Part shown: positions 28,159 to 36,292 of the stretch, in pieces
Position numbering within the stretch: position 1 is the first letter of the stretch
How the letters are laid out: the number at the start of each line of letters is the position of its first letter
Assembly: GCA_030681675.1 (NCBI GenBank)
Contig: JAUXRP010000017.1
Span: 124,001-188,000, forward strand
From: Candidatus Planktophila sp.
GTDB lineage: Bacteria; Actinomycetota; Actinomycetes; Nanopelagicales; Nanopelagicaceae
Direction of reading: 5' to 3'
DNA: 64,000 nt
The notes under the pieces: generated by a model
The model's input: the letters and a program-made list of their open reading frames with translations, nothing else
Databases searched by the model: none
Told to the model about the DNA's origin: nothing
Program-made: the position numbers and the translations under genes

Positions 28159-28455
28159 GTGGCAACAGATTACGACACACCCAGAAAAACTGATGAAGAA
28201 CTCCACGAAGAGTCGTTAGAAGAGTTAAAAGCAAAACGTGTCGATGCTCAATCCGGCCAAATTGATGTTGATGAAGCAGAAGCCGCTGAAAATCTAGAGC
28301 TTCCAGGTGCCGATCTCTCAGGTGAACAACTTGCCGTCCGCGTGGTTCCAAAACAGGAGGATGAATTTACTTGCTCACGTTGCTTCTTAGTTCACCATAT
28401 AACCCAGCTTGCAAAGGGTGAAGGTGCAAAGGCAGTATGTAAAGAGTGTTTCTAA
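28159..28455 (+). CDS. DUF4193 family zinc-ribbon-like protein
   Basis: A 98-residue acidic protein of a family found in actinobacteria and encoded near dut and sigA (Rv2699c in M. tuberculosis). The family N-terminus MATDYDTPRK is obtained with GTG 28159, preceded by GAGGTGAG; the frame is open 3 codons further upstream. The C-terminus has CSRC and CKECF, a likely four-cysteine metal knuckle. Function unknown. It is convergent with DUF3093, the stops overlapping by 4 bases. Confidence 0.85.
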   Translation: MATDYDTPRKTDEELHEESLEELKAKRVDAQSGQIDVDEAEAAENLELPGADLSGEQLAVRVVPKQEDEFTCSRCFLVHHITQLAKGEGAKAVCKECF

Positions 28456-28892
28456 TTAGTAAAAGAGTTTAAAACCTTTGCTAATTCATCACCTTTTTTA
28501 CTACTGACAACCCAATATGGTGTTGAATCTCGTACATCATTAACCAAAACTTTTACACCAGTTGGCGTCCAAAATCGGATACCAAGATAAGCAGCCGGGT
28601 CAGCATCTCTCGTACGAAGTTTTCGCATATCTGCAATCGATAAGTCGACTGCGCTTCCTAAAAATTCAAAAGGTATGTGGGCATTACCGACTCGAAGTTC
28701 TTCTGAATCAATCTCTATCACCATTGCACTTTTTAATGCGATAAGAAGTAAAAGCGCGCTTGTAAAGATGAGTGAGATGAGCCCAGCTCTATCACCGAGC
28801 GCTGCCCAAATCGAGAGAACAAGTGAGAGCAGAAAAAAGTAAATTAACGCCAGTAACCACACTGGCATACGAACAACTTCTCTATAGTGCAT
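28452..28892 (-). CDS. DUF3093 membrane protein
   Basis: A 146-residue protein with two N-terminal membrane segments (about residues 10-30 and 36-55) and a cytoplasmic or extracytoplasmic beta-rich domain containing AAYLGIRFWTPTGVKV and DSTPYWVVSSK, typical of the DUF3093 family (Rv2698 neighbourhood). The frame is open to 28979, but ATG 28892 gives the family start MHYREVVRMPVWLL. It is divergent from the thioesterase gene 30 bases away. Function unknown. Confidence 0.8.
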   Translation of the reverse strand: MHYREVVRMPVWLLALIYFFLLSLVLSIWAALGDRAGLISLIFTSALLLLIALKSAMVIEIDSEELRVGNAHIPFEFLGSAVDLSIADMRKLRTRDADPAAYLGIRFWTPTGVKVLVNDVRDSTPYWVVSSKKGDELAKVLNSFTN

Positions 28893-28922
28893 AGGAGTTA
28901 CGGTATCGGATACTCTAGGCAC

Positions 28923-29507
28923 ATGAGTCGGATTGCAAGTACAGGGGCCCCAGAGGGTGCCCAGATTCCAGAGCGCCACCCCAAAGCCCCGCCTATTGGC
29001 TCAAAAATTCCCTCGCACTTCGGTCACTGTTTTGGTTGTGGAGAACTACACCCAACAGGTCTTCACTTAGTTGCCTATGCAGGCGATGGTTTAGATATAA
29101 CGGCGAAGTTTACAATTACAGAAAATCATCAAGGCGCACCGGGCTTAGCACATGGTGGCATGTTGTCGCTGGCACTTGATGAAGCACTTGGAAAACTCAT
29201 GTGGCTACTGCGCGCCCCAGCAGTTACTGCACGTCTTGAGACTGACTTCTTAAAACCGGTACCGATGGGATCTACGCTGCACATCAGCGCCCAGATAACG
29301 GGTCAAGTAAATAGAAAGGTATACACAAAGGCTGAAGGCCGACTTAATTCGCCAGATGGTCCTTTGGTAGTTCGCGCCGCTGCACTCTATGTAATTGTTC
29401 CGATGGATCACTTTCTCAATAACGCTCCAAAAGAGTATTTAGAACATATCTCCAAGAGGCCAGAGTTATTGGCATTTGTTGACCCTGATTTCGAGATAAA
29501 TCCTTAA
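28923..29507 (+). CDS. PaaI-like hotdog-fold thioesterase
   Basis: A 194-residue hotdog protein. The family core GAPGLAHGGMLSLALDEALGKL carries the HGG motif and catalytic acid, followed by ARLETDFLKPVPMGSTL. An N-terminal Cys-containing segment (HFGHCFGCGELHPTGL) resembles that of actinobacterial PaaI-family proteins. It probably hydrolyses an acyl- or aryl-CoA; the substrate is unknown. ATG 28923 is preferred over 28887 because a TACTCT hexamer (28911-28916) ends 6 bases upstream, suggesting a leaderless start. dut follows after 3 bases. Confidence 0.83.
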   Translation: MSRIASTGAPEGAQIPERHPKAPPIGSKIPSHFGHCFGCGELHPTGLHLVAYAGDGLDITAKFTITENHQGAPGLAHGGMLSLALDEALGKLMWLLRAPAVTARLETDFLKPVPMGSTLHISAQITGQVNRKVYTKAEGRLNSPDGPLVVRAAALYVIVPMDHFLNNAPKEYLEHISKRPELLAFVDPDFEINP

Positions 29508-29510
29508 GAA

Positions 29511-29954
29511 ATGAGTGAGGTCAAAGTTCTCATCTCTCGACTTGATCCGACGCTTCCTTTCCCACGCTATGCCAAATCGGGAGATGCCGGTGCAGATTTA
29601 GTGTCGGCAATTGATTTCACTCTTGCCCCCGGCCAACGTCAACTAGTTCCGACTGGAATTGCAATCGCACTTCCACATGGATTTGTCGCTCTTGTTCACC
29701 CACGTTCAGGTTTGGCGATTAAACATGGGGTCACGTTAGTCAACGCCCCTGGCACCATCGATGCGGGTTATCGTGGAGAGATCTCATGTATTGTGATAAA
29801 TCTCGATCCAAAAGTGGAGATCTCCTTTAAAAAAGGTGATCGCATCGCTCAGTTAGTTATTCAAAGAGTTGAGCGAGCTGAGTTTATAGAAGTAACCGAA
29901 CTTCCGGAATCGGAGCGCGGTAGTGCTGGATTTGGATCGACGGGGAGTGTATGA
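29511..29954 (+). CDS. dut: Deoxyuridine triphosphatase Dut
   Basis: Trimeric dUTPase that hydrolyses dUTP to dUMP, preventing uracil incorporation. Five motifs are visible: [10 protein letters not shown] (1), [11 protein letters not shown] (2), [11 protein letters not shown] (3), [11 protein letters not shown] (4) and the C-terminal [10 protein letters not shown] arm (5). 147 residues. Overlaps the next gene by 4 bases. Confidence 0.96.
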   Translation: MSEVKVLISRLDPTLPFPRYAKSGDAGADLVSAIDFTLAPGQRQLVPTGIAIALPHGFVALVHPRSGLAIKHGVTLVNAPGTIDAGYRGEISCIVINLDPKVEISFKKGDRIAQLVIQRVERAEFIEVTELPESERGSAGFGSTGSV

Positions 29955-30580
29955 GCGGACATAATCAAGATCGTGACAAGGTAATGAGCGCCCTTGGCGG
30001 CAAGAAAGGTCTTATTGATTCCGGCCTTCCCGCAATAGTTTTTCTTATAGTTTTTAATATTAACAATGAACTCAAAGTGGCGCTTACATATGCAGTCATT
30101 CTTTCAATGCTTTTAGCAATTCTGCGTTTAGCAAAGAGAGATACGGTTCAACATGCCATCTCTGGATTACTGGGCGTACTAATATGTGCTTACTTTGCTA
30201 ACAAAAGCGGTGATGCATCAGATTTCTATATTCCAAAACTTCTGACTAATTTGGCTTATGGCAGCGCATATTTATTAGGTAATCTTGCTGGTTGGCCGAT
30301 TCTTGGCGTTGTATTAGGTCCATTGCTCGGAGAGAATTTTCTTTGGAGAAACGACTCGGCGCGAAAAAAAGCATACATACGTGCGAGTTGGATTTGGGTT
30401 GCGATGTTCTTCCTGCGCGTTGCTATTCAGTATCCGATTTATCGCAGTGGAAACGTTAATTTATTAGGAACTGTTAATCTAGCAATGGGCTATCCGCTCT
30501 TTTTTGCAGCAGCCTATTTATCCTGGCTCGTAATCAAAACCGCCCCACCGGTTCACACTGATGGGGCGGCTAAGAGTTAA
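29951..30580 (+). CDS. DUF3159 membrane protein
   Basis: A 209-residue polytopic membrane protein (about 5-6 segments) of the actinobacterial DUF3159 family, found near dut and the trkA pair (Rv2693c in M. tuberculosis). Recognisable segments are [20 protein letters not shown] and [18 protein letters not shown]. Function unknown. ATG overlaps the dut stop. An 8-bp stem (CCGCCCCA 30540-30547 with TGGGGCGG 30562-30569) lies inside the last codons and may help terminate transcription before the convergent NrfD-like gene. In related genomes trkA genes follow; here a redox cassette intervenes. Confidence 0.8.
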   Translation: MSGHNQDRDKVMSALGGKKGLIDSGLPAIVFLIVFNINNELKVALTYAVILSMLLAILRLAKRDTVQHAISGLLGVLICAYFANKSGDASDFYIPKLLTNLAYGSAYLLGNLAGWPILGVVLGPLLGENFLWRNDSARKKAYIRASWIWVAMFFLRVAIQYPIYRSGNVNLLGTVNLAMGYPLFFAAAYLSWLVIKTAPPVHTDGAAKS

Positions 30581-30584
30581 GGTT

Positions 30585-32438
30585 TTATTGAAGTCGCATT
30601 ACGCGGCGAAGTCTTACAATCTGCGCGATAACAGTCACGAAAACTATGAAGACAAGTGTGAATAAAACCTTGACTAGCACTTGACCAGCTCCAGCAAGAA
30701 CTTTAGGCGCTCTTTCTTCGTAGGGGGAAATTGCCCCGTTTATATCAATATCAGTGGAAGCGATGGCCGGCTCACCTTCTACATCTGCATAGTAGGTAAC
30801 CGATACATTCTTTGGACCGTTAACAACAGAAGTGTAAGTCAGACTGGCGATGCCATTTATATCAGTTAGCTCACGCCCAAGTGGAATCGGATTTGTTCCT
30901 GGCTTAAACATTTTAGTACTCTCGTAAAAATCAACCGGTGCGTCATACACAGGAACCATTCCATTGAGAACGGTGGCGGTGAGAGTGACTTTAGCCCCAC
31001 TTGTTACGGCAGTGAGAGATAGGTTGTCTTGTGCTGCAACAGAGGGGGTTGCGCCAACGATGCTAATTGCGCTAACAGCGGCAACAAGAATGAAAGCGCC
31101 AACTGAGGCTTTCATTGCCATGGATGTGGATTTTGAAGCGTGAAGAGCTTCCTCTTCGCTCTCGGCTTCTTGGATCTCATTGATTGCAAGAATGGGAAAA
31201 ACTCGGAAGAGGAGCATAAGCAACAGCGGGATTGCTGCAGTTGCCGCGAGCGTGATTGCTATAGGAATCCATGTGAAATGGTAGTAATCACCGAAAGACT
31301 GGGTTAAACGATCGTAATGCGCGGTTTCAATTACCATAACTAGTCGCTTAAGCCACAACGCAATTACGACTAGGACCGAGGCAATGACTATGCCCCAGAT
31401 ATTTCGAGTCTGTGGGAGCGCTACAAGGATAATTGGAGCTACACCTCCAGCGATTATAAAGAGCCAAAAGGAAATGGCAAATTTACCGGCAATTGTGTCG
31501 AAGACCACCTGACTTACGCCCCTCTCACCAAGATAAGCACCTGGCAAAATGTCGGCAAAAGTTAAATATAGATATGTTGCTCCGAGTGCGGCCATTAGGA
31601 ATCCGAGACGAATGAAATGGCGTTCATGAATAAATTCTTCCAAATGATATCCACGTCGGAAAGCCGCAGTGACAATGATGACTAAAGCCACTCCCGAATA
31701 TAGTGCGGCGATAACAAAATAGGGGGCCCAGATACTCTCATGCCAACCTGGACGACTTACTAAGGAAAATGCCCAGGAGAGGACGGAGTGCACAGAAACG
31801 GCTAAAGGAATGATTAAAATTGCGAGAATCGTAATTGCCCCATGTAAGGTTTTATGTTGTTTGTTTGAGCCAATCCAGCCTTTCGAAAAGAATTTATAAA
31901 GAGTTGTTCGACGCTTACCGAGCTCATTCGGATGTTCTTCAAGTAAAATTGCCATGTCTGGAATGAGTGGAACGAGGAAGAATACGAAGGATGCAAGCAT
32001 GTATGTCGTAATCGCGACAAAATCCCAAAAAACTGGCGATTTAAAGTTAGGTTGCAAAAACATATTCATTAGACGATCTGGGCGGCCAAGGTGAGGAACA
32101 ATCAGTGCCGCGCCAATCAAAACTGTAACCACGGCCATTCCCTCCGATAATCGAGCTAACGGGGCACGCCAGGAGACTCCAGTAATTAAGAGGATTGCCG
32201 AAACAACGGCCCCACCATAACTAACGCCGATAAAGGCGACAACATCGGCAATATAAATCGCCCAAAAAGAACGATCTGTGTAACCAGCTGCTCCCATACC
32301 TAGACGTAATTGAATTACCCAAGCGAAAATTCCAACAAGTACAATTGCACTAAGTACACCAATCGCAATCCAAAACTTAACACTTGCTTTTTTAAATGGT
32401 CGAATCGCTACTTGAATCGGGTCGGCAGTTGTAATCAT
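30585..32438 (-). CDS. NrfD/ActC-like quinol-interacting membrane protein with extra C-terminal domain
   Basis: A 617-residue protein. About residues 20-430 form the NrfD/PsrC/ActC-type membrane domain with roughly ten segments; LGRPDRLMNMFLQPN, SVHSVLSWAFS and SRPGWHESIWAPYFV match the ActC/ActF subunits of alternative complex III. This family exchanges electrons or protons with the quinone pool. After another membrane segment (about 443-470), residues about 471-578 form a predicted beta-sandwich (Ig/carboxypeptidase-regulatory-like), then a final membrane anchor and a basic tail. The extension is not part of standard NrfD. It overlaps the iron-sulfur gene by 4 bases (ATGA). No molybdopterin or haem partner is encoded nearby. 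Confidence 0.82.
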   Translation of the reverse strand: MITTADPIQVAIRPFKKASVKFWIAIGVLSAIVLVGIFAWVIQLRLGMGAAGYTDRSFWAIYIADVVAFIGVSYGGAVVSAILLITGVSWRAPLARLSEGMAVVTVLIGAALIVPHLGRPDRLMNMFLQPNFKSPVFWDFVAITTYMLASFVFFLVPLIPDMAILLEEHPNELGKRRTTLYKFFSKGWIGSNKQHKTLHGAITILAILIIPLAVSVHSVLSWAFSLVSRPGWHESIWAPYFVIAALYSGVALVIIVTAAFRRGYHLEEFIHERHFIRLGFLMAALGATYLYLTFADILPGAYLGERGVSQVVFDTIAGKFAISFWLFIIAGGVAPIILVALPQTRNIWGIVIASVLVVIALWLKRLVMVIETAHYDRLTQSFGDYYHFTWIPIAITLAATAAIPLLLMLLFRVFPILAINEIQEAESEEEALHASKSTSMAMKASVGAFILVAAVSAISIVGATPSVAAQDNLSLTAVTSGAKVTLTATVLNGMVPVYDAPVDFYESTKMFKPGTNPIPLGRELTDINGIASLTYTSVVNGPKNVSVTYYADVEGEPAIASTDIDINGAISPYEERAPKVLAGAGQVLVKVLFTLVFIVFVTVIAQIVRLRRVMRLQ

Positions 32439-33298
32439 TTGACGGCTCCTTCTGGACCACCAAGAGGTTGTCCGTTACCTAAGATGTAGTAGGTGCGTGG
32501 ATTCGTACCAAGTTCTTCCTTAAATCGAACTGCGTTGTTCTCACTTAGGAACGTTGAAAGTTTTACAGTTTTACGGCCATTGACCGCTACATCGGTTACG
32601 AAGTCACCGATGTAATGAACTCCATTGGGGCAGGCGTCAACACAGGAAGGCAGTTCATTTGTATAGGGCATCCGATCAGCACAAAGCACACATTTACCTA
32701 CAGTGCCCAATTGATTCTTTGGAAATTCGGGTGTGTTAGGTGATGGAGCGGGCATTCGATTTGTCTCAGCTGGCTTGCTCCAATTGAAATATCGAGCTTC
32801 ATAAGGACATGCCGCCATGCAGGCTCGAGAGCCGATGCAGGTTTCCTGATCGACAAGGACAATGCCTTCAGGTGTGCGAAATGTAGAGCTGACAGGACAT
32901 ACATCCAAGCAGGGGGGATTTTCGCACATCTGACAAGGCACTGGCATGAAGAATTCTTTCCCGACCTCATCTTGCCAGGAGAGAACGCGCATCCATGTCT
33001 GCTCAGGTGGAAGTCCATGTCGCGTTTGACAGCTTGAGACACACTTCCTCTCACCCGTACAAGCCCGAAGATCGATGACTCGACACCATTGATGTTCTAG
33101 AGAATTCGAAGTCACCGCTTGCGCTTCTTCGGAATAATTTATTAAACCTAGCGCACCGCTCATAGATGCAACTCCGAGAGCGCCAAGTCCATAGAGCATA
33201 TTTCGCCGTGATAGATCCGCTTCCTCCACACAGGGGTCGCCTGCGGGAGTTAGTCCTAAATCTTTTCTAATTCCACGTTTTACGCCTTTATTTAACAT
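32435..33298 (-). CDS. Tat-exported four-cluster ferredoxin-type iron-sulfur protein
   Basis: A 287-residue protein of the DMSO-reductase-type electron-transfer subunit family (DmsB/PsrB/ActB2-like). SRRNMLYGLGALGVA at residues 30-44 is a twin-arginine-type signal, so the domain is probably periplasmic. Four cysteine motifs follow: C80-x2-E83-x2-C86-x3-C90; C112-x2-C115-x4-C120-x3-C124; C144-x2-S147-x2-C150-x3-C154; C193-x2-C196-x12-C209-x3-C213. Motifs 1 and 3 lack their second cysteine (Glu83, Ser147). It should pass electrons between the NrfD-like protein and an unknown periplasmic partner. An AGAGG site precedes the ATG. Confidence 0.88.
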   Translation of the reverse strand: MLNKGVKRGIRKDLGLTPAGDPCVEEADLSRRNMLYGLGALGVASMSGALGLINYSEEAQAVTSNSLEHQWCRVIDLRACTGERKCVSSCQTRHGLPPEQTWMRVLSWQDEVGKEFFMPVPCQMCENPPCLDVCPVSSTFRTPEGIVLVDQETCIGSRACMAACPYEARYFNWSKPAETNRMPAPSPNTPEFPKNQLGTVGKCVLCADRMPYTNELPSCVDACPNGVHYIGDFVTDVAVNGRKTVKLSTFLSENNAVRFKEELGTNPRTYYILGNGQPLGGPEGAVK

Positions 33299-33344
33299 TG
33301 CCTGGCCTCTAATTCTCTCAGTGGTTCAATTATTAAAATAGAAA

Positions 33345-33370
33345 CTCCCTGGGGGATCGCCCCAGGGGAT
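33345..33370 (-). terminator. Stem-loop between lipoprotein and iron-sulfur gene
   Basis: CCCTGGGG (33347-33354) pairs with CCCCAGGG (33360-33367), loop of 5 bases, followed on the minus strand by GAGTTTCTATTTT. It lies after the lipoprotein stop (33377) and before the iron-sulfur gene start (33298). It could terminate part of the transcription and so set a higher level for the lipoprotein than for the two downstream genes. Confidence 0.6.
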
Positions 33371-33376
33371 TCCTAA

Positions 33377-34345
33377 CTACTTGACTACGATTGTTGCTTT
33401 CATGTCAGTACCCTCATCGAGGAGAGTGTATGTTCCTGCTTTAGTTGGAATAATGTAGAGATTTGCAGCTCCACCAACTTCAAGGTCTGATGGACGAATG
33501 ATGCCGCCTGTCACACTTCCCTCTGTGCTAGTAATCTTAAAAGCAGCGCAAGTCATCAAGAACTCCTCTGCCTCGAAGACATGGAGAGTATTTCCATTGT
33601 TTGCAAAAGTGAGGATTACTGGCTCATTTAATTTGAGATTAATAATCTTGGTCTTGTAAAAGTGAGCGTCACCGTTATCTCCCATTTCTTCTGTAATAGT
33701 TGCTGCCGAATCCCAATCAGCTGCGGCAATAAGTGCATCTGCACCTGCAATTTCACCGACAGTGCTAACGCTCTCAATAACTGGTGCTGGTGTAGTTGGA
33801 GCAGTACCTTCAACTGAAATTGTTCCGCTAGCTGTTAAAGCACCATCAATGAGGTTTTCCATCTTTAATACGCCGGGGATAACTGGCACAACGAAAAGAT
33901 TCATGGTCATTCCCGCGAATATTGTTATATCTTTGAAGAGACGCATCTTTACCTCTGCTCCAGGGGATTCAACTTTGCGAACAGCTGAAGCGCGCATGAA
34001 ATCTAACGCCGAGAATGTATGGTCGACAGTGTCGCTGTTCATAATTTGGATCTCATAGGGCAAACCTGCCTGGAGAACTAGATTTGAAGGCGATATTGTT
34101 CCTGCGCCTAAATCTAACGCTAGTACTTCGGCGGCATCCCAATTGACTGCCTCCTTATAGTCACTAAAGTTAGAGATCCACTGTCCCGCTGGAAGGGCCT
34201 CAACTAGGGCAATAGCTGTATCAACTGGATCTGCTGCCTCGTCGGCCTTTGAACCACCACAGGCAGTTAAAGTCAGTAACGCGGCTGCCGTTAGCGCAAT
34301 TGCACTAACAACTCCACGCCTTGATTTAATCTTTGAACTAATCAT
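33377..34345 (-). CDS. Lipoprotein with two cupredoxin-like domains
   Basis: A 322-residue exported lipoprotein: basic N-terminus, hydrophobic core and lipobox LTAC with Cys29. Two similar domains follow. Domain 1 (about 80-165) has the cupredoxin-like AGLPYEIQIMNSDTVDHTF and a later VPVIPGVLKMEN; domain 2 (about 220-322) has EPVILTFANNGNTLHVF and IIPTKAGTYTLLDEG. Each keeps the early histidine region (DHTF, LHVF), but the usual Cys-x-His-x-Met copper loop is absent. ATG 34345 is used because GGAGG lies 7 bases before it; the frame is open 4 codons upstream. It heads the cassette with the iron-sulfur and NrfD-like genes; role unknown. Confidence 0.72.
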   Translation of the reverse strand: MISSKIKSRRGVVSAIALTAAALLTLTACGGSKADEAADPVDTAIALVEALPAGQWISNFSDYKEAVNWDAAEVLALDLGAGTISPSNLVLQAGLPYEIQIMNSDTVDHTFSALDFMRASAVRKVESPGAEVKMRLFKDITIFAGMTMNLFVVPVIPGVLKMENLIDGALTASGTISVEGTAPTTPAPVIESVSTVGEIAGADALIAAADWDSAATITEEMGDNGDAHFYKTKIINLKLNEPVILTFANNGNTLHVFEAEEFLMTCAAFKITSTEGSVTGGIIRPSDLEVGGAANLYIIPTKAGTYTLLDEGTDMKATIVVK

Positions 34346-34387
34346 TATTTCCTCCATTTAAGTGTAAAAAGACTCTATTTGTTCTTG

Positions 34388-34511
34388 GGTTACCATCTCA
34401 AATACTTCACTGAGTCGGGTAGGCAACACATTGATGCTTAACGCACTCTTCGTAGGTGAAAATACTTAGAGGTCGGTAGGTAACCATCTCGATGGACTTC
34501 AATGTAGGTGA
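34388..34511. promoter_or_regulatory. Repeated GTAGGYRA and GGTWACC elements in divergent promoter region
   Basis: The 193-base spacer between the lipoprotein and response regulator genes holds four same-orientation copies of GTAGGYRA (34419, 34452, 34476, 34504). It also holds two copies of GGTWACCATCTC (34388-34399 and 34479-34490) and two AAATACTT boxes (34399 and 34460). A TATACT hexamer at 34524-34529 is a plausible -10 element for the response regulator. The repeats are good candidates for binding sites of the adjacent LuxR-type regulator. Confidence 0.5.
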
Positions 34512-34538
34512 GCCAATAAGACATATACTCTTCAGATT

Positions 34539-35204
34539 ATGAATGAAATCACCTCGAGCGATAAGACAATTCGCGTTCTTGTAGTTGATGATCACTCCAT
34601 ATTCCGAGCTGGCATCATTGACCGCCTTTCGGCAATAGTCAGTCAAATCGAGGTAATTGGTGAGGGTTCGAATGGCATTGAGGCGTACGAATTGGCAAAA
34701 AAACACCGCCCAAACGTTATTCTCATGGATATTTCTATGCCGGGAGTGAATGGCATTGAGACGACTAAAAAAATTACATCTGAATTTCCAGAGATTGAAG
34801 TAATTATCCTCTCGGTTTACGATGATGATCAGTACATAAACGCCTCACTTGAAGCTGGAGCTAGTGGATACTTACTGAAATCAGTGGAGGCTCAAGAATT
34901 GAGTGAATCAATCATCAAAGTAGCAAGTGGTGGGTCAGCTCTCTCGTCAACTATTGCGCGAAAGGTTCTTTCAAGAATATCTCGAGGTGGTACCGAAATC
35001 CATGGTTTGAGCGAGCGCGAAATTCATGTATTGAAATTAGTAGCAAAAGGATCCTCAAATAAGTCAATTGCGCGAGAGTTATTTCTGAGTGTGAGAACAG
35101 TTGAAGCACACTTGCACAATATATTTGAAGCGCTGAATGTGTCATCGAGAACTGAGGCGGTGACCAAAGCGGTCAGAAATAAGTGGATTGAACTTGAACA
35201 ATGA
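34539..35204 (+). CDS. NarL/FixJ-family response regulator
   Basis: A 221-residue two-domain regulator. Receiver: acidic pair VDDHSIF, phospho-acceptor Asp in VILMDISMPGVNG, Ser in VIILSVYDDDQ, Lys in GYLLKS. Output: LuxR-type helix-turn-helix LSEREIHVLKLVAKGSSNKSIARELFLSVRTVEAHLHNIFEAL. It overlaps the histidine kinase gene by 4 bases and is divergent from the lipoprotein gene, so it probably controls the redox cassette. DNA repeats in the shared spacer support this. Confidence 0.92.
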   Translation: MNEITSSDKTIRVLVVDDHSIFRAGIIDRLSAIVSQIEVIGEGSNGIEAYELAKKHRPNVILMDISMPGVNGIETTKKITSEFPEIEVIILSVYDDDQYINASLEAGASGYLLKSVEAQELSESIIKVASGGSALSSTIARKVLSRISRGGTEIHGLSEREIHVLKLVAKGSSNKSIARELFLSVRTVEAHLHNIFEALNVSSRTEAVTKAVRNKWIELEQ

Positions 35205-36292
35205 TGCAAGTGGCTAAAACTACAAGAGAACCCTTTGGTCAGAGAGCCAACACCTGGTTGCGCAATACTGTGCCTCCATTTCGAGATCTCCGATTTTGGA
35301 CAATTCAATTCATGGTACTTACGATTGAGGTTACCCATGTATATTTTGATGATAAACTACTACTCAGTGACAAGTCAGAACTCTATTTGCTGTCAATTTC
35401 GATTTTCTTGATTCCAGTTGTTTATGCTGCATTAAACTTTGGTCGAAAAGGTGCAATCCCTACTGCGCTTTGGGCCTTTGTGCTTTCAATTCCAGAGATA
35501 GTTGGTCATAGCCTCATTGCCAGAATAGGAACTATGACACAATTTGCAATCATTAGTGTTATTGCAATAATTGTTGCAAATCGTGTCGACAGTGAAAATG
35601 AGGCAGCGTTAGCGGCGAGCGAGTCCAACCTTCGTCTCTTGAAAGCTAAAGAAAATCTTGAAATCTATATCGAGCTCGCTACTGAAGCACAAGAAGAGGA
35701 ACGACTGCGTCTATCGCGTGAACTTCATGATGAAACCCTTCAATCTTTACTTGACGCATTAGTTGAAATTGCTGCCGTGAGTAAGTCAGAAAATTTGGAA
35801 AGTCAAAAGCCCCGCTTGTCAAGGATTCACAAAACCCTTGAAGATATAATTGTAAATGTTCGGCGCTATTGCAAAGATTTAAGGCCATCACTTCTAGATG
35901 ATCTCGGTCTAATAGATGCAATTGATTGGCTGGCCGGCGACCTTCAAGATAGATCAGAGATTCAGATAGCTATGAATATTATTGGCGGACCACATAGATT
36001 GCCACCTAGAGATGAACTGCTTATTTTTAGGATTGTTCAAGAGGCGCTGCATAATGTTGAGCGCCACTCTGGCGCAACTTACGCAGAACTCCTGTTACTT
36101 TTCAATGATAGAAGTTTCACAGTTTCAATAGGAGACAATGGTTGTGGATTATCACCAATAGGACCACCTGCCGAGACAGGGCTAGGGTTGCGCGGAATTG
36201 ATGAAAGGACGAAATTGTTAAAGGGGACTGTGACGATTGAAAGCCAGCCAAATAGGGGAACTAAAATTACTCTTGAAGTTCCATATCGCTAA
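35201..36292 (+). CDS. NarX/DegS-type sensor histidine kinase
   Basis: A 363-residue kinase. The N-terminal third holds about four membrane segments (residues 35-130) with almost no extracytoplasmic loop, a likely membrane-embedded sensor. The HisKA_3 dimerisation helix has the phospho-acceptor in EEERLRLSRELHDETLQSLL. The ATPase domain shows the N-box FRIVQEALHNVERHSGA, DNGCGLS and GLGLRGIDERTKLL. The sensor may follow the redox or quinone state, as expected for a kinase beside a quinol-linked complex, but no cofactor ligand is evident. The stop overlaps the convergent trkA gene by 4 bases. Confidence 0.9.
   Translation: MMQVAKTTREPFGQRANTWLRNTVPPFRDLRFWTIQFMVLTIEVTHVYFDDKLLLSDKSELYLLSISIFLIPVVYAALNFGRKGAIPTALWAFVLSIPEIVGHSLIARIGTMTQFAIISVIAIIVANRVDSENEAALAASESNLRLLKAKENLEIYIELATEAQEEERLRLSRELHDETLQSLLDALVEIAAVSKSENLESQKPRLSRIHKTLEDIIVNVRRYCKDLRPSLLDDLGLIDAIDWLAGDLQDRSEIQIAMNIIGGPHRLPPRDELLIFRIVQEALHNVERHSGATYAELLLLFNDRSFTVSIGDNGCGLSPIGPPAETGLGLRGIDERTKLLKGTVTIESQPNRGTKITLEVPYR

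Noticed and set aside
30585-33298. Nitrite reductase (nrf) or polysulfide reductase operon
   Set aside because: Family names NrfD/PsrB reflect fold only; the pentahaem or molybdopterin catalytic subunits of those enzymes are missing.
34388-34511. Short CRISPR-like array in the divergent spacer
   Set aside because: The repeats are only 8-12 bases, irregularly spaced and in a promoter region; regulator sites explain them better.
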